From positions 29,051,752-29,115,751 of the forward strand of contig OZ007575.1 of assembly GCA_963931925.1 (NCBI GenBank): 64,000 nt of DNA, given 5' to 3'. The position numbers were made by a program, and so were the translations under genes. Shown here one piece after another: positions 10,857 to 21,709 of the stretch. This DNA is from Onchidella celtica. Taxonomy: Eukaryota > Mollusca > Gastropoda > Systellommatophora > Onchidiidae. The notes beneath the pieces were generated by a model. That model ran no database searches and was not told the origin of the DNA. It saw nothing but the letters and a program-made list of their open reading frames with translations. Every line of letters starts with the position of its first letter. The stretch's first letter is position 1.

Positions 10857-12364
10857 CTATCAATCACTATTTATGACAGAAAAGTATCAATAAACAACTC
10901 GAGCAATTAAAACTTTACAGTATTGAAATAATATGCTTAAATGCAGACACTTCTACGCTCCCAGCTACACCGCGAAGTTAAACGGGAGGGGGCGTATCGG
11001 TTGCACGGCGGTCAGTGCGTCACGGTACAGTGCACGAACGAAAACACAGCGGTATAATTAATGTTCACCGCCGGGTCAAGTAATTTCAGATAAAGACGAA
11101 CAACTTAATTAATTGGCAACGGCGTTCCCTGTAGGAATCTCGACCAATATCAATTTCTCAGCCACGCGAACATTTCCCACTCCCCGCGTTATCTTGTCAT
11201 AAACAATACGACTTGCTACGACATCATTACTACACTAAGCGGACCATGGAGGGTGGTGTGGACGATGGACCCAAAGGAATGCTCGTTAATTGCATCTGAT
11301 TTATAGCCGTCAAGGTGCTCGTGCTCTAGAGAATCGGGAGACCACCGGAGAGCAGATAATGTCTTTACCACTGATACTGACCGTGCGAAATCTCCGCGCA
11401 TACGAACACTAACTAACGACAATGTGCCAGAAACTGCAGGAGGGACAGAAAGGTCACTCGGTGCAAACGCTAAACTAAAGTATAAGAAAAGGGAAAGGCC
11501 AGAAGGGGTGGAAAACCACACCAACCAGAAGAAACAATACTATTCATGAAGGGCTAATTACTGCATCGCTGCACGGGAAGTCAGGAAACAGATAAATAGA
11601 GATAGCTGAAAATAGCATAAGGGTTTAGGGTCGCACAGATAGCTAAATGTGATAGAAGGAGTGAGAATGTGATGGGAAGAGAGAGAGAGGGGGGTGGGGA
11701 GAGGGAGTGTGGGAGAGAGAGGAATGAGTTTTTATTACTTGTAAAGCGCATTGAGCATTTATTGGAAATGCGCTATATAAATGTAATTTATTTATTATTT
11801 ATTATTATTATTATAAAGTAATGGCATTGAATAATAGTATGAATATATAAAAATATATAAAAATGCTCATCAAAGGAAGCAAATTAATACAAATAAAAAT
11901 TAGACATGTTAAACAGCTGAGGCCACCGCAGACGAAATCCAAACGACAGGGGTGATCAGTCCCTCTCGTCCGTTTCTTCTGTGTAAAGAATGGTCTGAAA
12001 TAGGCTAATATTCGTCCGAGATAACCTCTAGCAACAATTCACATATTAACACTAATAGCAGGTAGTAACACAAACACAGACAGTTAAATTACTGACCACA
12101 ACACTACAGTTCAACACAAAGTCACAACGTTGCAACACACGTTGGGGCCCATTCAGCGGCGAATCCCTGGGTGGGTCGCCAGTCTCGAGGTCAGCGGCGA
12201 ATCCCTGGGTGGGTCGCCAGTCTCGTAGTCTTCGCTGCAGCTCTCAGGCCAGCGCACCGGCGATACTCACACGTGATCATTCCGGTCACGGTGCCTCTTC
12301 ATACAAGTCATAACACAGTCCCAAGCTGTGTCCTCTTTCAGCTTTCGATTGACAGTCAGTTACG
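10857..12364 (-). other. long 5' leader of the Gypsy element
   Basis: About 1.5 kb between primer site and gag ATG with no convincing coding frame. It contains an (ATT)-rich repeat tail near 11735-11818 and a 38-bp tandem pair (12153-12187 and 12191-12225) with unit cagcggcgaatccctggg and more. The 102-residue frame at 11216-11524 has no recognised domain. Confidence 0.55.
11735..11818. repeat. short repeat tail, LINE/SINE 3'-end-like
   Basis: Contains tgtaaagcgcattgagc and gcgctatataaat, able to pair partly, followed by (ATT)n. This pattern is common at 3' ends of some LINEs and SINEs. It may be an insertion within the Gypsy leader; no boundaries were defined. Confidence 0.4.
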
Positions 12365-12382
12365 GCCCCACGTTGGGCGCCA
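12365..12382 (-). promoter_or_regulatory. primer-binding site, tRNA-Lys type
   Basis: On the - strand TGGCGCCCAACGTGGGGC lies five bases after the 5' LTR. From general knowledge this matches the 3' end of an animal tRNA-Lys (the isoacceptor also used by some retroviruses), so that tRNA probably primes minus-strand synthesis. Confidence 0.85.
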
Positions 12383-12778
12383 GAAATTGTAACAAGATGG
12401 TGTTAGGGTGGGGGTGAAGGTGTAGATATGGTGTAGATGAACCATTGGTGGGGGTTTCACTCTTGTTACTGCGGCTGGTTAGGCCGCAACATTCACTCGG
12501 TTCGTGCCAGGGCGGTAAAACTGCTCACACTATCAAAGAAGAATATAAGTCTATTGTAGGGCACAAAAGACGTTTATTCAATAACACACACACCTGCTCT
12601 CGACTGGGGGAAGAGACGCAGTCGTGTAACAGTATACCAATTAACAACAAGACAAATATATAGGCTACATGTAATGTCACATGGCATAGTTAACACGACT
12701 AGCATAATAATAATACATGTATAAAACGTAAATAAATCAAGAGTGAAGATAATGAACACAGCATGAGATGTGCGATAT

Positions 12779-12792
12779 CAGAGAGAGAGAGA

Positions 12793-12861
<69 letters not shown>
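12779..12861. repeat. (AG)n microsatellite in the right LTR
   Basis: GA dinucleotide run, longer than its partner in the left LTR. Confidence 0.95.
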
Positions 12862-12863
<2 letters not shown>

Positions 12864-13300
12864 CAATATTATCCAAAGACTTCTAAACATTCAGTACGCA
12901 CTAATATCGTGGTCATCGATCTAACATAACACTAGTGAGCAAACACTCTGCTCGGTTAGGCTAACAGTACACGGCATTTCAGTACATGTATCTACAACAA
13001 TATAAACAGCATAACCACAGCTTAGGACTCTGGTATTATGATAGTGACTGGTATCATAACTTCCCGAGTCGTATATACTTATGAGGAAAATATATCTATT
13101 GCTTACAGAGTTACACTCATCGTAAATATCTGATAGCATCTGATATTATCATCTTAAAATCAGCAAGAACAGTATTATAAGTATTAAAGAGCACGTACCT
13201 GTCAAAGAAGAATATAAGTCTATTGTAGGGCACAAAAGACGTTTATTCAATAACACACACACCTGCTCTCGACTGGGGGAAGAGACGCAGTGCTTGGGGC

Positions 13301-14758
13301 GGGGATGAGTTCTTTTGTTTCTCGGGGGCCTCAGCATAGTGCTGTTGGCCCCCTGTTCTTGATTTTCTCTCTCTTTGGTCTTTTTTGTTAGCTGGTTGTT
13401 CTTTTTTTCTTTCTTTCTGTTGTTGTCTTCATTCTTCGTGGTTTTTTATTTATTAATTTTTGGGATGCGCCAAGGTGAGGGCAAGGACAAGACAGGAAAA
13501 AGGGGAAGATAGAGAAGCAGTTCTGGGACACTGTCCCTTTCAGGAGTTTGATCCCTTTATAGCCAATATAACATGTCACTAATTGACTGTTTTCTTCTGG
13601 AGCCCCAGTTAAAACTAGTAATAAGATATTAGGACCTAGCAGGGCTCTAGAGTTTTTGAATTTTGGTCTTTAGTTCCCGCAGCAGAGCATAATTTCAGGG
13701 ATCTTATTAAAAACTCTGCGTTGGGTGGTCCCGGGTGCAATAGGCATCCGAGGCCATTGTTTCTGCCTGTATGGCTGGGTCGGCAGAAAGAGTCTGTCGG
13801 CCCTGGCAGATAAAAGGATAACTGTTCTAAAATAAATTTATATTACAAAACAATGTGTTTGTATATTAATATATTTATTTATTTAAGATTTTATTATTAA
13901 AATATTGTAGTTACGTATATACTTATTTGTTTTATATTTATGGCTGGCGAGCCTTCTGTCAGTCCGTGCGCGGTTGAAACGGCGTCACCCAGCCTCCGGC
14001 CCCCACCGGTGGCCGACCTCAGCACGCTATTCCGCGTTGGATTTTAAGTGGTGCCATTGCTACCATGATCTGCCAGGTCAGGGGTGCCAGCTTTGCTACA
14101 GTCAACATATAGATTTATTTTGTTGACAAGGGCCCTTTTTTCTTTTTTAAAACTATTGTCTACAAGAGACAAGACACCGGCCAATGTAAATGGTTTTTTC
14201 CTTTCATTAAATAACCTTTTACGTTTATTCCTTTCTATTACATTTTTCTTACAGTTAAAAAGAATGTGCTCTGTCGTCATGGGCACGTCGCAGAGATTAC
14301 AATTAAAGTTGCCCCTAAGTCTGTAAGTTTCTATTCTTAGAGTATTTAAGCCTAGCTCGCTGGGAGTGCTAAAATCCATGACAAATGTTTCCCAGTTCTG
14401 ATATATCTGCTTTATAATGTTTACTTTTTGGTTTAAGTATCCTTCAAATTCAGTTTTCCAAATTTCATTTATATGTTTTTTAATTAGACTATAGATGTCA
14501 CTTTTATCTAGTTTAATATTTAAGATTTCTGTTTTTGTTGTGGCACTCTTAGCCAGGAGGTCGGCCCGTTCATTCCCGGTGACCCCCACGTGGCCCGGTA
14601 TCCATAGCAGGACCACGTCTGTACCGCATCTGAAGATCCTATCTACAAGTGTGATAATGCTGTGTATCATGTTGTGTTTGCTGTTAGACTGGCTTTCTGT
14701 CTGTATTGTCTTTATGGCTGATAGTGAGTCTGTAAGAATGGTCACCCGTCGGTCCATG
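13301..14758 (-). mobile_element. 5'-truncated non-LTR retrotransposon in the right LTR
   Basis: Flanked by perfect 12-bp duplications AGTGCTTGGGGC (13289-13300 and 14759-14770). The left LTR holds the single-copy empty site. The insert carries an RNase H frame on the - strand and a 3' UTR, with no poly(A) tail. Its position just downstream of the LTR TATA box would place it in the Gypsy transcript leader. Confidence 0.9.
14044..14757 (-). pseudogene. LINE ORF2 C-terminal fragment: RNase H
   Basis: A 237-residue frame. LTDSLSAIKTI carries a catalytic Asp, and WIPGHVGVTGNERADLLAKSA is the hallmark His and Asp end of type I RNase H in LINEs. CNLCDVPMTTEHILFNC is a Cys/His cluster typical of the region after it. 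The first acidic residues of RNase H and all of the RT are missing, because the insert is 5' truncated. The I or Jockey group is likely; the clade is not settled. Confidence 0.8.
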
Positions 14759-14936
14759 AGTGCTTGGGGCTTGACAGGCCCGGGGTTTTATACGATTCTT
14801 TCCCATCCTCCCACGGTCTTGGGGGCGGGTCAGTCTAACTGCCGCTCACAGTTAAGCACGTGATTGGAACACGCTCCTACGCTCCTTTAAGACAAAATAC
14901 TGAATCCCAAAATACCACATACCACATAGTTTCATT

Positions 14937-17690
14937 TCACCATTGAAGGCCCTTAAGCACAAGCTCGTTTTCTTGGATCACTGGACACTGCCGCATATCG
15001 CCTCTTTAACACATGACTGAGGTGACCCCCCCCCCTCATAAAATAATGAAGAAAAAAATTTCTTCAAACAAAAAAACAATAAAAACCTATAGACTTTGCC
15101 ATGAAATTACCAATACCACCACCACCAATGCTAGAGGAAAGTGACGAGGTATATTGAAAAGTAACTTGGAGCAAACGCCTGAAAAAAGTCACGAAGCATA
15201 CTATACATGATACTTAGTTCAGATACATTTGGCAGTCGAGATGACAAAAAAACAACAACAACAACAACAAAAAACACCCAATCCCTACCGCTCCCTCCCG
15301 CAGTGTTGTGAAAACAAAACAAGTTTAAAATTGTTTCCCTGACAGTGGTGTATTTTTTAAATTTTTTTTGAACAATCAAATAGCCATGATATCTGAACAA
15401 ATAACTGCATTTTCGTTACCAGTGTATCAAACTTAGCAAAATAATGTCAAAAACAAATTAATCAAATTAAAAATGTCACACGTAGACCTGTGCATGATAC
15501 ATTTCCAGTGTGTGCAGCAGTATATATAGGGCCTCTATTATCGATCTTACAGATTGTGTTGCGGGCATAATAGGTTATAATAGGAATAATTCTTTAATGG
15601 TCGCGATTCTATAAGTATGATCTGATCAAAGATTGAAAAAGGAAAGAATTCTTGTTATAAGAAAATGAAGGAACAGCGATACCAGTAATCGGTCGTATTC
15701 AGCCAATTCGTAAAACTCGATCCTATGTAATAAGTAATCAAGTAGTCAATAGAAATCAAAGTGCCCGACTTCGATAGCAGTAACAGAGAGTATGGAGAGT
15801 GAGTGGTTTCACTATTGGTCGATTTGCACTGCGAGCAAGGCCTACCAGATAGACTATCTAGGAGGCCTTGACTGCGAAACACGGGCATCTCCGCGAAACC
15901 ACTGTTAGGATTCATTCACATCAAACTGACGACAACGGGCGTGCGATCACGGCCGAGCGACAGTGGTACATACACAATTTCTCTAAATTGTATCATGATC
16001 GGATTCAGACCAACCTGCCGACAACAGACGAGACATTTTCTCTCGCCCGTCCGACTTTGCGCTTTTACCGCTGCAGTAAAATTTCAACGACACTCAGCCT
16101 TGTAGCTAACACCCTGATGGCGTCTAAAAATAGTACAGGCGAGGTGCTTGAAGCAAAAATTTCAAATACATTTTTTTTCATTAAATGTTATGTTTGAGCA
16201 CAGATTTGAATTCAGCGACTAAATATTAGCTACAGGCGCGACAGGTAGGCGTTTTGTCGCTTTATAAAGAATTAAAAAAAAAATTATTCATGTTTAGTCA
16301 TTTCAAAACGGGCACTCGGCCGTGTTCACACGCGGTTTGTCGTGTGCAGTTTGGTCTGAATGCGGCTTTAGCATGGAGTGGAAAGTAGGTCGTTGCGGTA
16401 AACAGTACCCGTTTGTGCATAAATTTCCACGGGGCGTAAATAAGAACTTACAAACGGCTCTAAATAGTTTCAGTCAGCCCAAAAATATGAACAAACCACA
16501 GTTAACATCTGCACACTACCTTTGGTGAAGGCGGTCTCTTTCAATTCTTCAATTTCTTGTTTACCGCAGCAACCTAGCTAGTTTCGCGATTTGGGGGAAG
16601 GGAGATCTCTCTTCTATACATTCTATATCGTCTGTATACTCTCTGGTACAGTGGTAGTACATGTAATTAGCTTTGGCTAGTGGTGAATTTAGTAGTCGCA
16701 ATTACTGACAACTTTTGTGAAATGTAATCAAAGTATTAATTACTTTACCGATTACTGGGGGTGGGGGCTTGAGGGATTGTTGAGAACAGCAAGTTAGTTT
16801 ATTGCTCGCAGTCATAAGAAAAAAACTCCACAAGATTACAAATGTTCTGCTCATACAAATACAGAAATATAGTAATACGTTTGGAAACTTTTAATATGGA
16901 AAAGGTACCACAAAGCACAAATGTAATTGCCCAGAACAGGCCTTGTTAACCTTTCACATTGTCAGGAACAGACCTGAAGCTGCAGAGGGCCAGTGTTGCA
17001 TTATATCCCGATCATAACACTATCGTGGTCCCTGTTATAACAGAAAGGTCACCCCTGTCACAAAAAGCCGCCCCCCTCCCCAAATCATTTAACTTAAAAT
17101 GTTAATACTAAGACTTCCTCTTTTTGTAGGACGGACGAGTGGCTGTGTGGGCTTATGTGAAGTGGGTTCTAGTATTTCACAACCAAAAAAGAAAACACAT
17201 GTTCTCCGTTGACGCTCTTATTTATAAAAAAAAAACAACGGAACTATATGTTTAAAAAAAACAACACCCAGCCATGAGCCAACGGTTTCTCTTGTCCTGT
17301 GCTACCGCGTCATAATCAGGGTCTGGGTGGTGGCCAGCGTCGGCAAGCTTCTGAACTACTCTCGGTATGGGTTTACTGGTGCTGGTCAGTTCCTATCTCG
17401 GCATCTTTGACGGAAGTGCTTCACAGCCCAGATATGGGCATCGTATTTATATTGCCTGCTCGGCCATTGGAGGCAGGCCCGGTGGACGACGATTTGATTG
17501 CTCTGGCTAGAACTCGAATAATTTGCCAGAGTACCGACATAAAAAATTCCTAGCACGGCTAATATTGCACGTATAGAAGTCAAACGGATATCCTGTAAAA
17601 CTATACTCTATCGTGCTATCGAGCTACAATTTAATACGTTTGGCCCAGGTTGGATTTATTGGTGAAAAGAGTAATAGTTCGTCCATCAGG
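14937..17690. other. no gene recognised
   Basis: AT-rich intergenic DNA. Three short frames were considered: 15868-16197 (+), 16322-16528 (+), and 17386-17583 (-), whose N-terminus is hydrophobic (ILAVLGIFYVGTLA) like a signal peptide. None has a family match or splice support, so none is called a gene. Confidence 0.45.
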
Positions 17691-18240
17691 TATGATGATG
17701 ACCTTAACAACACCAGAGGAATAAAGAACAGAAATTGTTGAGAATTTCAACACATGGACAATAAAGAGAAGTAAAGGACACAGAGGACAGAATGGAAAGA
17801 CTGTTCTTTCATGACTTATGGCTTCTCATGTGACTGATAAGTCCTATTTTTGCCCTGAAGACCCTTCCGCATAAGTGACAAGAGTGCTCCGTTGGTTCAG
17901 TACCACTGGGCCTTTTCTTGCGCCGTTCTCTTTTTTTGATAGCCTGCTGGACTCTGTCAGCTTCCCATGCTTTGCTGCCTCTGGTAAGGGCCGCCCTCCA
18001 ATTTGCACGATCAAGCGAGAGCTTTTCCCACTCGCTCACATCAATGGCAAAGGCCTTCAGTGATTGCTTGAGAGTGTCTTTGTAACGTCTCTTTGGGGCC
18101 CCAACATTCCTCGTTCCATTGGAGAGCTCAGAGAAGAAGATTTGCTTAGGGAGTCTGGAGTCGGGCATTCTGACAACATGTCCTGCCCAACGTAGCTGAA
18201 TTTTTTTCAGGTGGCAGAAGATGCTCAATTCCTTGGCACG
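17691..18240 (-). mobile_element. LINE 3' fragment (~550 bp)
   Basis: Contains the C-terminal coding end of a non-LTR retrotransposon on the - strand, followed by a short 3' UTR with TCATCA-type repeats near 17690-17702. The left limit is approximate. No target duplication was identified. Confidence 0.65.
17809..18240 (-). pseudogene. non-LTR RT C-terminus with C2H2-like finger
   Basis: The frame has no ATG start and is open to the truncation point. LRWAGHVVRM is a motif common at the C-terminal end of LINE reverse transcriptases. CHLCGRVFRAKIGLISHMRSH near the end is a C2H2 zinc finger. The catalytic RT core is absent, so this is a dead 5'-truncated copy. Confidence 0.8.
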
Positions 18241-19677
18241 ATTAAACGAAAAGAGTAAAGTAAAATTAATTATGGGTAACTTACGGATGATTTTAATGAG
18301 GGGGGGTGGGGCATGGGCGTGAGTGTATGTTATATTTAGGCCTATATATTATTATTATTATTTTCTTTTTACAACCCTGTTAAGCAATAATGTTCAATAA
18401 ACCTTGGGGGCCGGCCCATTAAATTGCTTGGCAGGCAATAGGTTGCCCAAGTCTGGCTTTGATTCTGCATGACAACAAATACACCGTGCATTTATGTCAT
18501 AGAACTAAATGATCATTATTCACCAGACTCACGATTGTCTACTGATACAGTCTTGCAGTGGCTCCCAAATCTGACGGAATCAACAGTCGGGACAGTCGTC
18601 CTGTCATAATAAAAAAAAATGTTGATTTTAAATGCAATAGGCCTAGTGTTCTTTTTATGCACATGACTTAATTGTGTCTAAACGAAAAGAAACAAGTTAG
18701 GCCTATAGCAGAGAGTATGATGTCTACAACAGGCCACTGAATGATTCAGTTGAAAAAAAATTAATGAACCTAAATAAATGTGATTTGAAAAGAAAATTAC
18801 AAAGGAATGACTTTTATTACAAGAAAATAAAGGTGTAGGGGCGCAATTGTTTTAAATAATAATTTCAGTAATCGGTTAGTAATCGCTCGCTTTCTAATAA
18901 TCGACAAGTGATTACCGTATGGTATATAATTGATACAATCGATACTTAGTAATCAAATAAGCCGAACACAAGCTTCAGATTAGCTGACAGACATTTTCAG
19001 TGGTAAGTTGTTTACACCCGAGAGTGAAAATTGATCTTCGGGAGGCAAAAGCTTGAATAACTACCACCTTAAAGCTGGTTCCTTATATTATACACCGAAG
19101 CCAGCCCCGGGAGATACATAAATCTCGTGATTTGATTTGATAAAGCCACTTTTCTGCCTGAAGGGAGCAGCTTCATCGCGTCAGAAACCAGACGTGTAGG
19201 TCTATTTGGAATCACTGTAAGTCCGGAAATTTGGAATAATGTTTCGTTGGCCAAGAGGCTCATGCAACCGTAGGTATTGTGTTTGCGATTTTAAACACTA
19301 TTTTAGGATCTGAACCAGCGAACGAGACCCGCATAGTTCCGTCCGAGTGGTACTCCGCGCTACTGAGTAGGACTTGCTGTCCCAACTTCCATTTCGTTCA
19401 TTGTCACTGGGAAAAATAGATCATTTTGATTGCTCTTAATCTTAGTCTTATCCACTGCTCATCACACTCACAGTATGGAATAGGCATGTTGAAGGAATTG
19501 TTTTGTGATATTTATTTGGCAGATACCTAGATCTAGATCTAGATCAAGACCTAGATTCAAGTGGTATTTATAAGTAGGCTAGGCCTATCCAACTCTGGTT
19601 GTCCGTTGTGGGTAGGCCTACAGTGTTAATGTTATTTTTATAGGGCCTATTGTTAAGTTAACGAAGGGTTTGACCAT
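18241..19677. other. no gene recognised
   Basis: Intergenic sequence with an AGATCT-type patch near 19531-19546. No coding evidence. Confidence 0.5.
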
Positions 19678-19868
19678 CGAAGTGCTTATTTGCAGATGTT
19701 TGGGGGTTTCTTGGTTTTGTGATGTCTACTATGGAAAAGTTCCTCCAGTCTATTGTGGTCTGTTGTGGTGCAGTGACTAACATCTGCGGTTATCAGTCAG
19801 AGACTATGGATTCAGTTCACCTTGGGTTCAGTCCCACGCTGGATTTTTTTTTTTTTAAAACCTAGTAC
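19678..19868 (+). repeat. repeat module L, copy 2, left part
   Basis: Shares cgaagtgcttatt, the block gtgatgtctactatgg and the tRNA-like head with 737-1158. The B-box GGGTTCAGTCC is at 19824-19834. The copy continues at 27538 after the nested elements. Confidence 0.65.
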
Positions 19869-20026
19869 TGTGCACAGACCTCCCAAGTCTCCCCGTTTTG
19901 TGGGGAGTTTCCCCGTTTTTATGGTAAAACCCCGCCCTCCCTGTGTTCCTTTGAAATCTCCCCGTTTTTGGGAAACCGAAAAGGAGAAAGAAAACAAGTT
20001 TTGCTGATCACACGAAAATTACTGAT

Positions 20027-20241
20027 GGGAGGAGTACCTTACTCGAGCGCCACTTTGTCAGATTGTCAGATTGATAAGTAACGAAGTGAGGGTCTAGTCA
20101 GTTTGTATCATCGAGGCCGTAGGCCGATGTTCGTCTGGGCAGTAGTCAGATTGACATATCAGGGAAAGCCCCCGGGGTAGCTATGTATCATCTCTTTTAG
20201 TTAGTTTCTGGTCTTTGGCGCTCGAGTACGGAACTCCTTCC
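20027..20241. mobile_element. MITE family with 8-bp TSD, copy 2 (215 bp)
   Basis: Perfect flanking duplication TTACTGAT (20019-20026 and 20242-20249). The inverted termini are the same as at 2100-2355. Copy B of the host element at 37.6 kb lacks the insert. Confidence 0.9.
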
Positions 20242-20836
20242 TTACTGATTGTGCTTTTTCATAGTGCCGCTTACAGTGTATGTATTTTTTTTTGAGGAGC
20301 TTGGGACGGTGCCCACTCCGTTGGGAGTAGGGAGGGTTGGGTAGAAACTAACTAGAGGGGACCCGCCCGGCCACAATGCACATGTATGTATTCAGTTTTC
20401 TTGAGTCTAGTTGGCGCCGGCATGTCGGTCTGTCTTTGATGTCCATTGGAGATGTTACGTGAAGTGTGGCCTAACCCAGTGGAAGTGGGGGAGTGAAGGT
20501 GGCAAAGAGACCGTTTGCTTAACTGGGTCAGACGTCTATTGCCCTACAGAGGTGATGAAATCTTAAAATTTAAACTAGTCCGCAGGGCTACTCCACAGGA
20601 AAATCAGCTAGTCCGCAGAAATTTTTACTAGTCCGTCCACTTTGAAAATATAAAAGAAACAAAAGGCAGAGTAAAGTTAAAAAAGTGTGTTTTAATTGAC
20701 TGAAATGACAAGGGAATGAAACACAGATGACTAGAATAAGCATTATTAATTTATTGCATGAAGATCTTCAAATACTGTACTGGTTTATGGCTAGAATAAA
20801 CATTATTGCTATGTGGTAAGAAAACAAATTCTGATG

Positions 20837-20915
20837 TATTCAAACTATTTAATCAGAGTAGACTGTCATCCAATGGCATTGGATGACAGTCTACTCTGAT
20901 TAAATAGTTTGAATA
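20837..20915. repeat. perfect 39-bp-arm palindrome
   Basis: Arms 20837-20875 and 20877-20915 are exact reverse complements around a single G. It lies just past the end of the hAT C-terminal frame and may result from template switching or an assembly fold-back. Confidence 0.95.
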
Positions 20916-21335
20916 TATGCAGCCTCAAAGTCATCCAGCTGTTTCTGGCAGCGGCCTCTACTGCAGTTCTGCCTCAGAGTCCTCTTCTTCTTCCCCCTCT
21001 TCCTCTGTGAAGGTCTCCTCCTCTGGCTCTTCAGTCTGGGCTTCTGCTGTTTGGCCTGTGGCTGCTGCTCTCTTATATGAAGTTTTTCTGCGAGTCTTCC
21101 CACTCCTCATCCAGTGCTGCACTGAAGGCAAGGGGTCAAACTCACTAATGCCTGCAGTGTGCATAAGGACAGTCATGAGGTCAGACAGGGTGCCTGTGTG
21201 GAGAGAACTTCTCCAGTCAGACTTGATCTGCTTCATGCAGCTGAAACCTCTCTCACACTCTGCTGTGGAGGAAGGCAGAGTCAACAGCAGATCAACAAGA
21301 AACAGCAAATTTGGACATGTGTGGCCAAACTCTCT
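20900..21335 (-). pseudogene. hAT transposase C-terminal dimerisation domain
   Basis: The frame opens within the deletion junction near 21335. It contains LLLTLPSSTAECERGFS followed by MKQIKSDWRSSL, the conserved hAT C-terminal dimerisation motif. A Glu-rich tail follows, then a further frame change near 20958 before a last stop at 20902. There is no catalytic core. The layout resembles the ZNF862/TTF-finger group of hAT transposases. Confidence 0.8.
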
Positions 21336-21709
21336 GTTGAGTTCGCTGCCTCTGTGTCTGCTTTCTTCTTGTCACGGTTCTCCTCGCATGTTTTACTCCA
21401 CGTGTGTCCCGCAGACTTTTCATGAGTGGTCACACTTTCCAGTTTGAAAATTGCTGATCCGACCACAAATGGAGAGCTTTTCACTTTCCCCGTAGCAAAG
21501 CGTTGACAGAAAGTACAATACATTTTCTGTCCGTCGAACTTCAGCCATGTCCGACGCTCGCCTGTCGACGCATTGACGTACCATGTTTCTTGAAAAGACC
21601 GGCTGCGTATTTTTTTATCATAATGACTGTCTCTGGATTTCTTCTCCTCGTCAGTTTTTTTCTTTTTTGGCGACGTGGCGTCACCAGATCGTGTTGGGAA
21701 ACGATCCAT
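21281..21709 (-). pseudogene. hAT transposase N-terminus with BED/TTF-type finger
   Basis: Starts at ATG (21709) with a basic Lys-rich stretch. TWLKFDGQKMYCTFCQ and THEKSAGH supply Cys2 and His2 ligands of a BED/TTF-like DNA-binding finger (about residues 55-100). The frame then runs into the C-terminal part out of frame, which marks an internal deletion near 21325-21340 of roughly the whole RNase H-like core. Confidence 0.78.

Larger units (their letters stand above)
4144..14936 (-). mobile_element. Ty3/Gypsy LTR retrotransposon
   Basis: A - strand LTR element: right (5') LTR, primer-binding site, long leader, gag, pol with protease, RT, RNase H and integrase, polypurine tract, then left (3') LTR. 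LTR termini are TG...CA. The two LTRs look nearly identical wherever they can be compared, implying a fairly recent insertion. Each LTR later received its own insertion: a 524-bp MITE on the left and a 1458-bp LINE fragment on the right. No clear target duplication was found; the flanks are attgt on the left and tagtt on the right. No env-like frame was seen. Confidence 0.93.
12388..14936 (-). repeat. 5' LTR of the Gypsy element (interrupted by a LINE)
   Basis: Same TG...CA ends and the same ~90-bp internal duplication as the left LTR, split by a LINE fragment at 13301-14758. About 1.08 kb remains without the insert. Confidence 0.92.

Noticed and set aside
12699-12890. Frame encoding a long Ser-Leu repeat
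   Set aside because: It is a translation of the (AG)n microsatellite in the LTR.
4139-14941. Target-site duplication of the Gypsy element
   Set aside because: Flanks attgt and tagtt do not match; a 3-of-4 match (ttgt/tagt) is too weak to claim.
17386-17583. 65-residue - strand frame with a signal-peptide-like start
   Set aside because: No homolog recognised and no splice partner; overlaps an equally long + strand frame. Only a transcript would make it credible.
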